The notes under the pieces: model-generated
The model's database searches: none
What the model saw: only the letters and a program-made list of their open reading frames with translations
What the model was told of the DNA's origin: nothing
Translations under genes and position numbers: made by a program
DNA from: Marinoscillum sp040218045
Lineage (GTDB): Bacteria > Bacteroidota > Bacteroidia > Cytophagales > Cyclobacteriaceae
Direction of reading: 5' to 3'
DNA: 64,000 nt
Assembly (NCBI GenBank): GCA_040218045.1
Contig: JAVJQA010000060.1
Span: 1-64,000, forward strand
In this document: positions 34,000 to 41,910 of the stretch, one piece after another
How positions within the stretch are numbered: position 1 is the stretch's first letter
How the letters are laid out: each line of letters begins with the position of its first letter

Positions 34000-36603
34000 T
34001 CAATCACTCCTAAGTGTCCTCGCCGGATTGATCCTGGCAATCCTGCTCAAATGACTGAGCGTGGCAATAAAAGCTGTGACCATAACCACAAGTCCTGCGA
34101 GTAAAAACCAAATCCAGCCCAGGTCAATCTTATAGGCGTAGTTAGAAAGCCACTGACTGAGCAGGTAGTAAGCTATTGGCGAAACCAGAACAAGCGCTAT
34201 GCCTATGTAGATGGCAAATGGTTTGAACAAACTGGAGATCAGGTTTTGTAAGGTGGCTCCGAGTACTTTACGCATGCTGATCTCTTTAATTTTTTGAGTC
34301 GTAATCAGGGAGATCAACCCATATAACCCTAAACATGCAATCAAAATAGTGACGATGGTAAACAACCTGAAGAGTTTGGCAAAGGCCACGTCACTTTGAT
34401 AAAGTTGGTTGAGATGGTTTTCCAAAAAGATCAAATCAAAAGGCAATTCAGGAAATAGGGCCTGCCACTTTGCTTCTATGCTGTTGACCATGGACATAAG
34501 ATTACCAGGTTGAATTTTCAAATAGACATCTTCCAGATAAGTGCGTGGATAGACGATGGCCAGCGGACCAATTTTGTGGTGCAGCGAAGTGAAATGGTAA
34601 TCCGACACTACCCCTATGATTTTCCCACTTCGTATATCACTCACCTGAATCTCTTTGCCGAGGGCTTCTTCATTGGTTGTGTAGCCCATCGTTTTTACAG
34701 CAGTTTCATTTACGATCACTGCTCCGGCACTATCAGCACTAAATGACTTTGAGAATTCTCTGCCAGCAGCCATTTCTATGCCCAGGGTTTTGTAAAAACC
34801 ATAATCAACCGCTTCCACAAACATGGGCAATGACTCTTCCATATCAGGGGTTTTTACCGGGACACTGCCATTGTCACCATCCATTCTGCCTCCACCCACA
34901 CTCACTCGTTCCACATTGGGGATTTCCAATAGTTGATTTTTCAGTACATCATATTCCTCCAAAAGTGTAGGCCCTGGTACCCGCAACACAGCCAACGTCG
35001 ACTGGTCAAATCCCAGGTCTTTTTCCTGCATGTAGCGAATTTGCTTGTAGATAATGATACTGCCAGATAGCAAGGCAATGGTAATGACAAACTGCATGGT
35101 GACCAGGACTTTCCTTACACTCATGCTCATGGATCCACCGGACAAATTTCTGGTGAGAGCCTGTACAGCCCTTACTTTCATCATGACCAAACCAGGATAA
35201 AGCCCGGCCACAAACCCGATGATTAATGCAAAGGGAATGGCGAAAGGTAAGAGCGTTTTGAGGCCTTCCTGCCAGGTTGGCAAGTTTAGAGTTATTCCCA
35301 AGGATTGTTGTAGGAAATTGATGGTCGGGAAGAGCAGAAGTGTTGAAATCAAGAGACAACAAATGGCCAAAATCATGGATTCGAAGGAGAACTGCATGAA
35401 GATGCTCCCTTTGGCAGCGCCCATTGATTTCCGTACACCTACCTCTTTAGTTCGGGTAAGGGACCTGGCGACGGATAAGTTGGTATAATTGAAAATAATC
35501 AGTGCAAGCAACAAAGCACCTGCAATGCCAAAGGCATAGATATTTGTCCAGTTGCCAGATGCAAGGATGTCATTTTTAACCTCACCGAGGTAGATATCTG
35601 CTAGGGGTTGCATTCTGAACCGAAAGGCATCCCACCGATCCTCTGGCCAGTGGGTTTTGATAAAATCCACCAATTGGGCCTCCATTATTGTGGCATTGAC
35701 ATCCTCTTTGAGCAGCACGTAAGTATGAAATGAAATCCATCCCCAGTCGTTCAAAGTCACAGGATACCCGAAAGGCACCTCAAATGCATGGAAAGGCATG
35801 ACAATGTCAAAGTCGAAATGCGTGTTGGAGGGAGTAGGTGCAAAAACACCGGACACGGTATACGATTCACCGGATATTTCCAGCCGTTTTCCCAGGGGAT
35901 CATCTTTTCCAAAATACTTGAAGGCAATATCCTGTGTGATCACCACAGAGTTGGGGTCGACAAGCGCCGATTTTTCATTGCCCTGTGCCAGCGGATAATC
36001 AAAAACAGAGAAAAGCGTGCTGTCAATATAGAAAATGCGGTTCTCGTAGAAGCTGGTATTGTCATGTCGTACGGGCTGTGTGGGCGTATAGCGGAACCTA
36101 ACAAAATTCTCTATCTCGGAGTAATCCTGCTTAAGAGCCGGGCCAACCGGAGGTCCCACGGTCGCCAAGTGACGGGTTGACTTTGCAGAAATGGTCTCGT
36201 CATGGGTTACCCGGAAAATCCGGTCTGATTTAGAATGCCATTGATCAAAAGTAAGCTCCCGATGGAGCACCAAAAAGATCACCATGGACAAAATGAAGCC
36301 AATCGTGAGGCCGATAGCGTTTAGGGTAAGGCTTGATTTGTCTTTTTTGAGGTTTCTCCAGGCAGATTTGAGTGAGGTGTTGAATTGCATGTAGTTAGCG
36401 TTTTTGAGGTTGAATTGATGCCACGTATAGCGAAAGCGCAGGAAGAGCAAGGTGGTCTTGATCAGATGGAGGTGTGTGCTGAATCTGGAATTTCGGGATT
36501 GATAGTCCTCCATCTCTTCCAGTAGATCACCGGATATTTCTTCTGATACTTCCTGGTGAAACAGGAATTTGATGAGACGCTCTATGTATCCGGGCAGCCT
36601 CAT
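34000..36603 (-). CDS. FtsX/MacB-type orphan permease with N-terminal permease prefix domain
   Basis: An 867-residue inner-membrane protein built as: permease prefix (about 1-60, with EISGDLLEEMEDY), first membrane helix (about 88-110), a MacB periplasmic core, three FtsX helices, then a second helix-core-FtsX unit ending RINPARTLRSD. Such proteins resemble the MacB permease of mechanotransmission ABC systems, but the protein is a fused double unit and no ATPase gene lies beside it. Its start overlaps the stop of a PadR gene by four bases, so PadR and permease are translationally coupled. Transport substrate, if any, is unknown. Confidence 0.92.
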   Translation of the reverse strand: MRLPGYIERLIKFLFHQEVSEEISGDLLEEMEDYQSRNSRFSTHLHLIKTTLLFLRFRYTWHQFNLKNANYMQFNTSLKSAWRNLKKDKSSLTLNAIGLTIGFILSMVIFLVLHRELTFDQWHSKSDRIFRVTHDETISAKSTRHLATVGPPVGPALKQDYSEIENFVRFRYTPTQPVRHDNTSFYENRIFYIDSTLFSVFDYPLAQGNEKSALVDPNSVVITQDIAFKYFGKDDPLGKRLEISGESYTVSGVFAPTPSNTHFDFDIVMPFHAFEVPFGYPVTLNDWGWISFHTYVLLKEDVNATIMEAQLVDFIKTHWPEDRWDAFRFRMQPLADIYLGEVKNDILASGNWTNIYAFGIAGALLLALIIFNYTNLSVARSLTRTKEVGVRKSMGAAKGSIFMQFSFESMILAICCLLISTLLLFPTINFLQQSLGITLNLPTWQEGLKTLLPFAIPFALIIGFVAGLYPGLVMMKVRAVQALTRNLSGGSMSMSVRKVLVTMQFVITIALLSGSIIIYKQIRYMQEKDLGFDQSTLAVLRVPGPTLLEEYDVLKNQLLEIPNVERVSVGGGRMDGDNGSVPVKTPDMEESLPMFVEAVDYGFYKTLGIEMAAGREFSKSFSADSAGAVIVNETAVKTMGYTTNEEALGKEIQVSDIRSGKIIGVVSDYHFTSLHHKIGPLAIVYPRTYLEDVYLKIQPGNLMSMVNSIEAKWQALFPELPFDLIFLENHLNQLYQSDVAFAKLFRLFTIVTILIACLGLYGLISLITTQKIKEISMRKVLGATLQNLISSLFKPFAIYIGIALVLVSPIAYYLLSQWLSNYAYKIDLGWIWFLLAGLVVMVTAFIATLSHLSRIARINPARTLRSD

Positions 36604-36938
36604 GATTGGTGAAGATCAAAAACAACTTCTGGGATTTGGGACCAAAGTCCGTCGCGTAGTTCTTTGGCTTCTCTAAGTTTCTTAAGACCTATAGATGTGA
36701 TGGTAAACATCTTTTTTCGCTTTCCACCTCGGGTGGACGTAGCTTCTCCGAATTCACTTCCTACCAAACCCTTCTCTTCCAGACGGTTGAGGGCACCATG
36801 TGCGGTACTCAAGTTAATGGAGCGGTTGGCAGTGTCATTGATCTCATTTTTGACCGACACTCCATAAGCATCAGGGTAGAGTTTACAAACGGCCAAGAGG
36901 ACGATTTCTTCAAACTCTCCAAGTTGTGTTCCTTTCAT
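36600..36938 (-). CDS. PadR family transcriptional regulator
   Basis: A 112-residue winged-helix regulator. The N-terminus LGEFEEIVLLAVCKLYPDAYG and the wing ATSTRGGKRKKMFTIT are hallmarks of PadR proteins. It precedes and overlaps the orphan permease by four bases and is almost certainly its local, autoregulated repressor. A dyad just upstream (36943-36970) may be its operator. Its closest relatives in the window are the PadR proteins at 40909, 47250 and 62834. Confidence 0.94.
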   Translation of the reverse strand: MKGTQLGEFEEIVLLAVCKLYPDAYGVSVKNEINDTANRSINLSTAHGALNRLEEKGLVGSEFGEATSTRGGKRKKMFTITSIGLKKLREAKELRDGLWSQIPEVVFDLHQS

Positions 36939-36942
36939 AGTT

Positions 36943-36970
36943 CATAATATACGTATATGTCGATATTATG
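36943..36970. promoter_or_regulatory. Candidate PadR operator
   Basis: Perfect eight-base arms CATAATAT and ATATTATG separated by 12 bases that themselves contain the palindrome TATACGTATA. The dyad lies five bases before the PadR start codon, where bound repressor would block transcription of the PadR/permease unit. Confidence 0.5.
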
Positions 36971-37021
36971 TTTTGACCGGGCTCTAATGTCGTCTAGTTA
37001 AGGGCTAATCGCACTTTAAAA

Positions 37022-37055
37022 GTCATTCTGTCCCGAAGCTTTGGGACAGAATGAC
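37022..37055. repeat. Near-perfect 34-base palindrome
   Basis: Arms GTCATTCTGTCCC and GGGACAGAATGAC pair over 13 bases and the centre AAGCTT is itself palindromic; only one G/T pair at the edge of the centre is imperfect. It lies between the divergent PadR gene and the DUF4249 gene. It may be a two-way terminator, a REP-like unit or a protein-binding site; the arm sequence differs from the 27465 repeat although the GTCAT end is shared in style. Confidence 0.75.
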
Positions 37056-37116
37056 CAACCTAAAAAAGCTTAGTTAAACATTGAATTTGGTTCAGGCCTT
37101 CTGAGCATACACGGGA

Positions 37117-38052
37117 TTATTGAGGGTCAAATTCGTATTCGATTGCTTCCACCGAGTAGCCAGCGAAGATCCCATAACCGTCTTTAATGTTGTTATATAC
37201 CTGGGCTGCTTCGGCGAAAGGGTTATCACGACTGTCTTCCTGCAGTTTGAGGCTCTTTTTGTACAAGTACATGGCCTCAGAAAGGTGTCGAACCTCCATT
37301 GTCAGTTTCGCTTTGTCCTTCTGAGGATCAGGGCCCTCATCATAATAATAGTAGTAGATTTCTATGGTGTTGGTAAACTTCTTGCCATTGAAAAGCTCAT
37401 CGGAGAAGACTGTGGGATCTCCGGTATCTTCAAATTCATTGAGTTCGGCACCTACTTCATTATAGTAAACCCTCTCCTTCCAATAGCCATTGAAATATTG
37501 ATAGGAAGTATCTTCATCCGAGTAATAATCATAGCGCGGGATATAAATAAACACCAGTACCTCATAGAAGTCCTCGCCCTGTTGGTCCTCTAGGGAATAG
37601 GTAAGGTGGAAGAGTTGATCGTTGTACTCGTTAGTCTTTCGTTCTATTTTTTCAATTTGCGGGTTGGCGGTCCTCTGCGGAACGATATCTTCCGATTCAA
37701 CACTTTCAAATCCCTGTTTGGAGGCTAAAATCCTGTAAGATGCACCTTGTTCAGGGTACTCCAGCAGTGTGTAGAAGCCAGGCTCTGATTCCGTCATTTC
37801 TCCAATCAACGTTTCATTTTTATAGAGCTCAACAAGTGCTCCGGAGACTGTTTTGAATTCATAAGAGCCATCCAGGATGTCCTTGCTTTGGGCTAGTCTT
37901 ACCTGAAAGGTGGTGTCAGTGCCAAAAAATGAATTGAGCACGATGGCTGGTTCATGCTTAGGCAGGTCCACATCTATGATGGTTTCACAACTCCAGATCA
38001 ATAGTATGGTCATGAAGAAGATTGCTGGGTTATATGGGTTTAGGATCTTCAT
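37117..38052 (-). CDS. DUF4249 family lipoprotein
   Basis: A 311-residue exported protein of the DUF4249 family, which in Bacteroidota regularly accompanies a TonB-dependent receptor. The signal peptide ends in a lipobox with Cys22 (IWSC), followed by the family opening ETIIDVDLPKHEPAIVLNSF. The middle has GASYRILASKQGFESVES, in the style of an extracellular Ig-like/FN3-type fold, and a long aromatic strand region (YYDEDTSYQYFNGYW and similar). It starts four bases after the receptor stop. Probably lipid anchored at the outer membrane and assisting the receptor; the ligand is unknown. Confidence 0.9.
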   Translation of the reverse strand: MKILNPYNPAIFFMTILLIWSCETIIDVDLPKHEPAIVLNSFFGTDTTFQVRLAQSKDILDGSYEFKTVSGALVELYKNETLIGEMTESEPGFYTLLEYPEQGASYRILASKQGFESVESEDIVPQRTANPQIEKIERKTNEYNDQLFHLTYSLEDQQGEDFYEVLVFIYIPRYDYYSDEDTSYQYFNGYWKERVYYNEVGAELNEFEDTGDPTVFSDELFNGKKFTNTIEIYYYYYDEGPDPQKDKAKLTMEVRHLSEAMYLYKKSLKLQEDSRDNPFAEAAQVYNNIKDGYGIFAGYSVEAIEYEFDPQ

Positions 38053-38056
38053 TTTC

Positions 38057-40399
38057 TTAGAATTTAAAGTTGTACCTGAAGTAAGGGATCACCGGGAAGA
38101 GGCTGTATTGATAAAAATGTTTGTTGCCTTCATTATCATATCCATCCGCAATGTAAAATGGGTTCTTTCTGTTGTACACATTGTAAGCACCGAGTGACCA
38201 GGACCTTACGCCATTCTTCTTGTCTTTGGTCCAGGTCAGGCCAAGATCCATTCGATGATATGCGGCCATTCGGAAGCTATTTCTGCTGCCATAGTTGTTG
38301 ATTTCATCATACCAGGAGTAGCTGTTTTCAGGGTTGTGTGGATAAGTTGATTTTGGCAGGGTGATGGCATTGCCCGTACCATAAACCCAGGTACTTGAAA
38401 GTGAAAATCTTTTTGAGAAGTCATAAATACCAACTACACTAATGTCATGTCTTCGGTCGTATTTGTAAGGATACTTCTCACCAAAGTTGAGTTCTTCAAA
38501 CTTGCGATAGGTCCAGCTCAGGGTATATCCTATCCATCCTGAGAACTTGCCCGTTTTCTTCTGGATCAATAGCTCTGCTCCGTAGCTGGTGCCATCGCCG
38601 GATGTTACTTTGTCCTGCCAGTCTGTGCCCAGGTTGAAAAATGAAGCACCTTCTTCATATTCTATTAAGTTGCTCATCTCCTTATAGTAACCTTCCACAC
38701 TTACCTCATACCCTTCAAAAGTTTTGGCTGCTCCCAGCGCTACTTGCCAGCTAGATTGCGGCCTGATCCTGTCTGTAGCGGGTACCCAGAGGTCTGTTGG
38801 TAGCCCAATCCCACCATTGGTGAGCAGGTGAATGTACTGGTTCATAGTGGCATAAGATGCTTTGAGTGACAGGTCGGAGGTGACCAGGTACCTGAATGAC
38901 AAACGCGGCTGGAGGGAATGATAATATTGGTTGTTCACAAGGAACGCAGAGTAATGAATACCTATGTTTCCCCGCAGTTTAGTAGTCACTGAGAAGTCAT
39001 CTTCCGCATAGGTATAAAACTCAAGTGCCCTGGTCTGCTGGGAACTGATCACGGTATCTTCCTGGCCTTCAGAGTTGGTGTCATAGCCGAAGATACCAGG
39101 GTTGAAATTATGGTGGGTAGCAGAGATGCCAAATTTAAAATTGTGAATTGGATTGGGTAGGTAATCGAAATCCATCTTCAATGCAAAGTCATCTACTCCG
39201 GAGAAGTATTCGATGAGTTCTTCTGAGGTCTCAGTGTCTCCTGAGGAAGTTACTTTGTCCTCATAGCTACTGAAGATCCTGAATTTATACTTGCTATAAG
39301 TTCCGGTGAGGTTACCAAAGAGCCTTGGGCCGAAAACATGGTTCCAGCGCATGGCCCCAATGGTATTGCCCCATCCCAATCCAAACTCTTCGATTGACTC
39401 CACTTTTTCTGTACCATTGTTATAGTCATATTTGGATTTACCAAAACCCTTGTCATAGCCATTGTAAAAACTCAGGTAAAGTCGATCATTATCGGAGATT
39501 TTGTGGTTGATTTTTCCATTAAGGTCATAGAAATAGTAGCCGCCGGTGGCTTCACCATCGCTACTGGCTTTGATAATTGGCCTGGTGAGTATATCGATAT
39601 AGGTCCTTCTGCCGGACACGATAAAGGAGGTCTTTTCATTTTTGCCAATAGGGCCTTCCAAGGTTAGTTTTGAAGCTATTAGACCAATGGATCCCTCACC
39701 AGAAAACTTTTGATTGTTGCCCTCTTTCATAGAGATATCAATCACAGAGGACAATCGGCCACCATATCTGGCAGGAAATCCACCTTTGACCACATTTACC
39801 CGGTTGATGGCGTCAGGGTTGAACACTGAGAAGAATCCGAAAAGGTGAGAAACATTATAGACAGGCACACCATCCAGAAGGATCAGGTTTTGATCTGGCC
39901 CACCTCCACGTACATAAATCCCACTAGATCCTTCTGATCCACTTTGGATTCCAGGCAGAAGTTGAAGGGTTTTGAGGATGTCAGCTTCTCCCATGAGCAC
40001 AGGCAAGGCCTTGATTTGTTCAATGGGCACGTCAATGGTACTCATTTGTGGTGATTGTTCGATCTGCTCTTCGGCCGTGACCACTACTGCATCCAGGGTG
40101 GTACCCGCGCTGAGATCGAAATTGAGCCGAACATTTTCTTTCAGGGTTATGACCTGTTCCTGCAGCTGGTACCCAACGAAGGAAATCTGAAGCGAAATCT
40201 CTCCAGCAGGTAATGTGAGTGAGTAAAACCCGAAGGTATTGGTTACAGTACCATTGGTTGTGCCTTTCTGCAGGATGGTTGCTCCTATGAGATTTTCTCC
40301 GTTTTCTGCATCACGGATATAGCCACTAATGGTGTAAGATTGGGCCGAGGAAAACAGGGTCAACAACCCCATTCCGGCAAAGAGTAGAAATTTAGACAA
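38057..40399 (-). CDS. TonB-dependent receptor with carboxypeptidase-like N-terminal domain
   Basis: A 780-residue outer-membrane receptor. Signal peptide (1-19, cleavage near SSAQ), a carboxypeptidase regulatory-like domain (ISGYIRDAENGENLIGATI, about 24-100), a plug with GGGPDQNLILLDGVPVYN and a barrel ending YFRYNFKF. It lacks the SusC signature and has no SusD partner; the companion is the DUF4249 lipoprotein four bases downstream. This pair is common in the phylum and is thought to import unknown nutrients. There is no STN domain. The gene stands apart from the sugar locus. Confidence 0.95.
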   Translation of the reverse strand: MSKFLLFAGMGLLTLFSSAQSYTISGYIRDAENGENLIGATILQKGTTNGTVTNTFGFYSLTLPAGEISLQISFVGYQLQEQVITLKENVRLNFDLSAGTTLDAVVVTAEEQIEQSPQMSTIDVPIEQIKALPVLMGEADILKTLQLLPGIQSGSEGSSGIYVRGGGPDQNLILLDGVPVYNVSHLFGFFSVFNPDAINRVNVVKGGFPARYGGRLSSVIDISMKEGNNQKFSGEGSIGLIASKLTLEGPIGKNEKTSFIVSGRRTYIDILTRPIIKASSDGEATGGYYFYDLNGKINHKISDNDRLYLSFYNGYDKGFGKSKYDYNNGTEKVESIEEFGLGWGNTIGAMRWNHVFGPRLFGNLTGTYSKYKFRIFSSYEDKVTSSGDTETSEELIEYFSGVDDFALKMDFDYLPNPIHNFKFGISATHHNFNPGIFGYDTNSEGQEDTVISSQQTRALEFYTYAEDDFSVTTKLRGNIGIHYSAFLVNNQYYHSLQPRLSFRYLVTSDLSLKASYATMNQYIHLLTNGGIGLPTDLWVPATDRIRPQSSWQVALGAAKTFEGYEVSVEGYYKEMSNLIEYEEGASFFNLGTDWQDKVTSGDGTSYGAELLIQKKTGKFSGWIGYTLSWTYRKFEELNFGEKYPYKYDRRHDISVVGIYDFSKRFSLSSTWVYGTGNAITLPKSTYPHNPENSYSWYDEINNYGSRNSFRMAAYHRMDLGLTWTKDKKNGVRSWSLGAYNVYNRKNPFYIADGYDNEGNKHFYQYSLFPVIPYFRYNFKF

Positions 40400-40481
40400 G
40401 GCGATACTTTTAGCTTAAAACGGTCTTTATGTTATATTATTATCAGACCCTTATGACGTTAAAATGGATGGAATGGTTTGC

Positions 40482-40793
40482 TTATTTACTAAAGAGGTCA
40501 TTGTAGGCCGAATTGAGTATTTCCATTACCAAACCTTCCTCCATTTGTGGGAGCTCAATAGTTGTCCAGCCTTGCTCTCCCCACTTGTTGGGAACAGGAT
40601 AGATGGCACTACCGAATTCACAAAAAACAATTTGCTCTGATTTAGTGAGTTTCACATTTGCCGAGTGCGTGGACTCATGGAGGGTGGTGAAGATGCGTTT
40701 CTTCTCCACTTTAAAGGCCCTTCTGTCAAAATGTGGATGCTCAACAGTCCCTGGAAATGAAAGTGCAATATTTACAAAGTCTTGATTGGTCAT
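40482..40793 (-). CDS. MmcQ/YjbR family DNA-binding-like protein
   Basis: A 103-residue protein of the MmcQ/YjbR family, which adopts a double-wing DNA-binding-like fold and whose function is not settled. The start MTNQDFVNIALSFPG fits the family opening, so I use 40793 and not the upstream Met at 40826. Further marks are VEHPHFDRRAFKV and the C-terminal EQGWTTIELPQMEE. It is divergent from a PadR gene, and the dyad at 40842-40902 lies between the two starts. Confidence 0.88.
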   Translation of the reverse strand: MTNQDFVNIALSFPGTVEHPHFDRRAFKVEKKRIFTTLHESTHSANVKLTKSEQIVFCEFGSAIYPVPNKWGEQGWTTIELPQMEEGLVMEILNSAYNDLFSK

Positions 40794-40841
40794 GTATAAA
40801 TATAGTCCTGAAGTATCAATTTTCAACGATTTATTTGATTA

Positions 40842-40902
40842 GTTACTAAATAGTAGAACAAATTAGAAATGAATGCGTACATTAGTTCTACAATCTAGTA
40901 AC
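40842..40902. promoter_or_regulatory. Long inverted repeat upstream of a PadR gene
   Basis: Two 18-base arms (40842-40859 and 40885-40902) are inverted copies with two mismatches, separated by 25 bases. The first arm itself contains the dyad TACTAAATAGTA. The second arm ends six bases before the PadR start at 40909, so this is a good candidate for an autoregulatory operator pair that would also affect the divergent MmcQ gene. Confidence 0.6.
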
Positions 40903-40908
40903 ATACAC

Positions 40909-41256
40909 ATGAAGGAAACAAGATTAGGTGAGTTTGAAGAGGTGCTTTTGCTTTTGGTGGGTATCCTGAACAATGAAGCATATGCTTTTAAAATAGCTGA
41001 AGAATTCGAAGCTCAGTCGGGGAGGTCATCATCTATTGGCTCGGTGCATTCTACTTTGGACCGGTTAAAAGACAAAGGTTTTCTGACTTCCGAAATGGGC
41101 GAACCAACTGCAGAGCGTGGTGGTAGAAGAAAACGGATTTACTCGATCACGGCCAGTGGTAAACGAGCGCTGGAAATGTCCAGGGATTTGCGGGTATCGT
41201 TATGGAAACAGTTTCCTGGCCTGGCAATCGACAAGTTAAATTTCGAATTGAAATAA
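40909..41256 (+). CDS. PadR family transcriptional regulator
   Basis: A PadR winged-helix regulator, 115 residues from ATG 40909 (MKETRLGEFEEVLLLLVG). The frame is open back to 40873, but those twelve codons overlap the inverted repeat and do not match the family, so the inner start is preferred. The wing is visible as TAERGGRRKRIYSIT. It heads a unit with a secreted lectin-like protein and two orphan permeases (41269-47125) and is probably their repressor. Confidence 0.92.
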   Translation: MKETRLGEFEEVLLLLVGILNNEAYAFKIAEEFEAQSGRSSSIGSVHSTLDRLKDKGFLTSEMGEPTAERGGRRKRIYSITASGKRALEMSRDLRVSLWKQFPGLAIDKLNFELK

Positions 41257-41268
41257 CTCAACAACTCT

Positions 41269-41907
41269 ATGACAATGATAAAACTTAAAAAGTTTTCATT
41301 AGGGATAGTTCTGATTTTAATAGTTCCATCAGGCTACTCGCAAAGTGTGATAAAACCACTGGAAAAAGCAGGCCTATGGACTGTGTATAACCGTGAGGTA
41401 AGTTTTGACAGTGAACAGATTTACCTTAATTCAGCTACCGGAGATGGTGTTTTGTGGCTAGACAAAACTGATTTTAGAAATGGAGTGATAGAACTGGACA
41501 TAAAAGGGAAGGACGCCAGGGGACAGAGCTTCGTGGGGATTGCTTTCCATGGAAAGGACAATGACACTTTTGATGGTGTTTACTTCCGCCCTTTCAATTT
41601 TAAAAGTCCTGAGCGAAAATCACATTCCGTACAGTATATCTCCATGCCTGAGAACGAATGGTCTGTACTTCGGGAAAATTTTCCTGGCAAGTATGAAAGT
41701 GAAATAAGTCCTGTACCTGATCCAAACGGATGGTTTCATGCTAAAATAGAGGTTGATGGCCCGTTTATAAAAGTGTATGTTAATGGCTCAAAAACAGCCT
41801 CGCTGGAAGTGGAGAAGATCAGCGATCAGGCCGAAGGAAAGATCGGATTATGGGTTGGTAATGGCTCTGAGGGGTGGTTTAAGAATTTCACCATCACTAC
41901 CAGGTAG
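41269..41907 (+). CDS. Exported concanavalin-like (DUF1080-type) protein
   Basis: A 212-residue protein with a Sec signal peptide (about 1-25, cleavage near GYSQ) and a single jelly-roll domain of LamG/DUF1080 style: FRNGVIELDIKGKDARGQSF, DTFDGVYFRPFNFKSPE, a central WFHAKIEVDGPFIKVYVNG and GKIGLWVGNGSEGWFKNF. It resembles the DUF1080 domains at 22067 more than any other gene here. It is sandwiched between PadR and two permeases, an unusual place for such a protein. It may bind a sugar or be an exported hydrolase; no catalytic residues are identified. Confidence 0.78.
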   Translation: MTMIKLKKFSLGIVLILIVPSGYSQSVIKPLEKAGLWTVYNREVSFDSEQIYLNSATGDGVLWLDKTDFRNGVIELDIKGKDARGQSFVGIAFHGKDNDTFDGVYFRPFNFKSPERKSHSVQYISMPENEWSVLRENFPGKYESEISPVPDPNGWFHAKIEVDGPFIKVYVNGSKTASLEVEKISDQAEGKIGLWVGNGSEGWFKNFTITTR

Positions 41908-41910
41908 ATT

